DNA of 64,000 bases from Pyrocephalus nanus (Eukaryota > Chordata > Aves > Passeriformes > Tyrannidae): positions 80,637,843 through 80,701,842 of the forward strand of contig CM076260.1 of the NCBI GenBank assembly GCA_038380795.1, in the 5' to 3' direction. Positions 63,004 to 64,000 of this stretch are shown piece by piece; position 1 is the first letter of the stretch; each line of letters starts with the position of its first letter. The notes under the pieces were generated by a model that was given only the letters and a program-made list of their open reading frames with translations, was not told where the DNA came from and did no database searches. The position numbers were made by a program, and so were the translations under genes.

Positions 63004-64000
63004 GTAAGTATTTAGTCTTGGGTATTGTTTGATTTAGCTGAATTGGCTAACGTAGTAGGTGCCAGTACAAGCTTGTAGATAAAGTACAAAAGATTTGGCT
63101 GCTGGGGGCTTTTTTCTGTTGCTGTCAATTTTTTACCTGCTTACTGTGGTATTCTGGAAAACTCAATCTGAAGTTTAAGGTAGTAATCTGGAGATGAGCT
63201 CAAGTAACGAGCTGAAGAATGATGCACACAGAAGAAAGGATAGCAAATGGCAATAATAAAGGAGCTGTGAGGACAAATGTTCTTACAGAGCAGGAGGGAC
63301 ATTTGAGGGTTAGGGAGAGTTCAGAGTTTTTTTTGGCATTGTGAGCTAGAGAAGACAGGGTACAGTATGAATACATTTAATAGCAGGTATGCATTATCCA
63401 GAAAGAAGAACTGGGCTTCAGAGTGGGGGTACACACACACAAATGAGTATCAGAATATTTTCTGTCACACAGCACTGTTTTCTTGTATTGAATAAATTTA
63501 GTTTATGTTCCATTAGCACAGTGGAATATTGCTTCAGTGATGAAGCAATAGCAACAAGGTACAGGAGGAGAAGATAACTATATGGAGAGAACAAGACTGG
63601 GGAAAAGCTCCAAAATGGATGAATTAGGACAAAGAACGCAACATGATGGTGATATGCAGAAATTATTACACAGACACAGTTTTCTCTTAGAACAAAAAGG
63701 GCAAATTAAACATAAATTTTAAGTTAGCAAACTTTGCATTAAGGGTAACTACATCATACAACATTTTTGTGGAAGCTTTTGAACTTTGTAAGGTAGCAGT
63801 GAACTTAAGTCTGTGAAGAATTGGATACCAGGTGAATAAGAACATGTCTCTGACACCCCAAAGTTTTCTCCAAGGTTTGGAAGCTATAAGTCTTCCTATT
63901 ATTTGGTATAAAATTAAGTCTTACAATTGAGTGAATTGGGAGGGAAATTTGCTGTAACTTCCTACTGTTGAACAGCTTCTCATTTTGATTCCTGGATTCT
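63004..64000 (+). other. SPAST intron 11 (partial)
   Basis: No sign of the next exon (starting near VQSAGDDRVLVMG in human) before the window ends. Confidence 0.8.

Overview
The window is nuclear DNA from a bird. The evidence is three vertebrate genes with GT-AG introns, CpG-island promoters, and several 5'-truncated CR1 LINE copies of avian type. I cannot name the species. No bacterial, viral or plasmid feature is present, and I found no previously undescribed system. The most notable regulatory structure is a short upstream ORF whose stop codon overlaps the spastin start codon.

Layout. Bases 1 to about 19,700 hold MEMO1 on the minus strand: six coding exons, residues 1-194, with the 3' end beyond the left edge. 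Its CpG-island promoter covers about 19,150-20,520. From there to about 27,700 is intergenic DNA with two CR1 fragments. DPY30 (minus strand, complete, 99 codons in four coding exons plus an inferred 5' untranslated exon) runs from a poly(A) signal at 27,702 to a CpG-island promoter near 33,990. About 3 kb of intergenic DNA with one CR1 fragment follows. SPAST (spastin, plus strand) begins in a CpG island at about 37,130. Its coding exons 1-11 (residues 1-468) extend to 63,003, and the rest lies beyond the right edge. The order MEMO1-DPY30-SPAST, with SPAST divergent from the other two, is the order I know from human chromosome 2p22, so the block is conserved synteny.

Function. The three genes are neighbours and not a pathway. 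MEMO1 is a metal-binding protein linked to receptor-tyrosine-kinase signalling and cytoskeletal motility. DPY30 is a core subunit of the SET1/MLL histone H3K4 methyltransferase complexes. Spastin is a microtubule-severing AAA ATPase. DPY30 and SPAST are divergent, with about 3.6 kb between the likely DPY30 start region and the SPAST ATG.

Exon boundaries were set by translating the sequence, comparing with the human proteins as I remember them, and requiring GT-AG borders and consistent phase. Promoter motifs, repeat limits and transcript ends are read by eye and are less certain. The long open frames over the GC-rich islands are composition artefacts and are not annotated.
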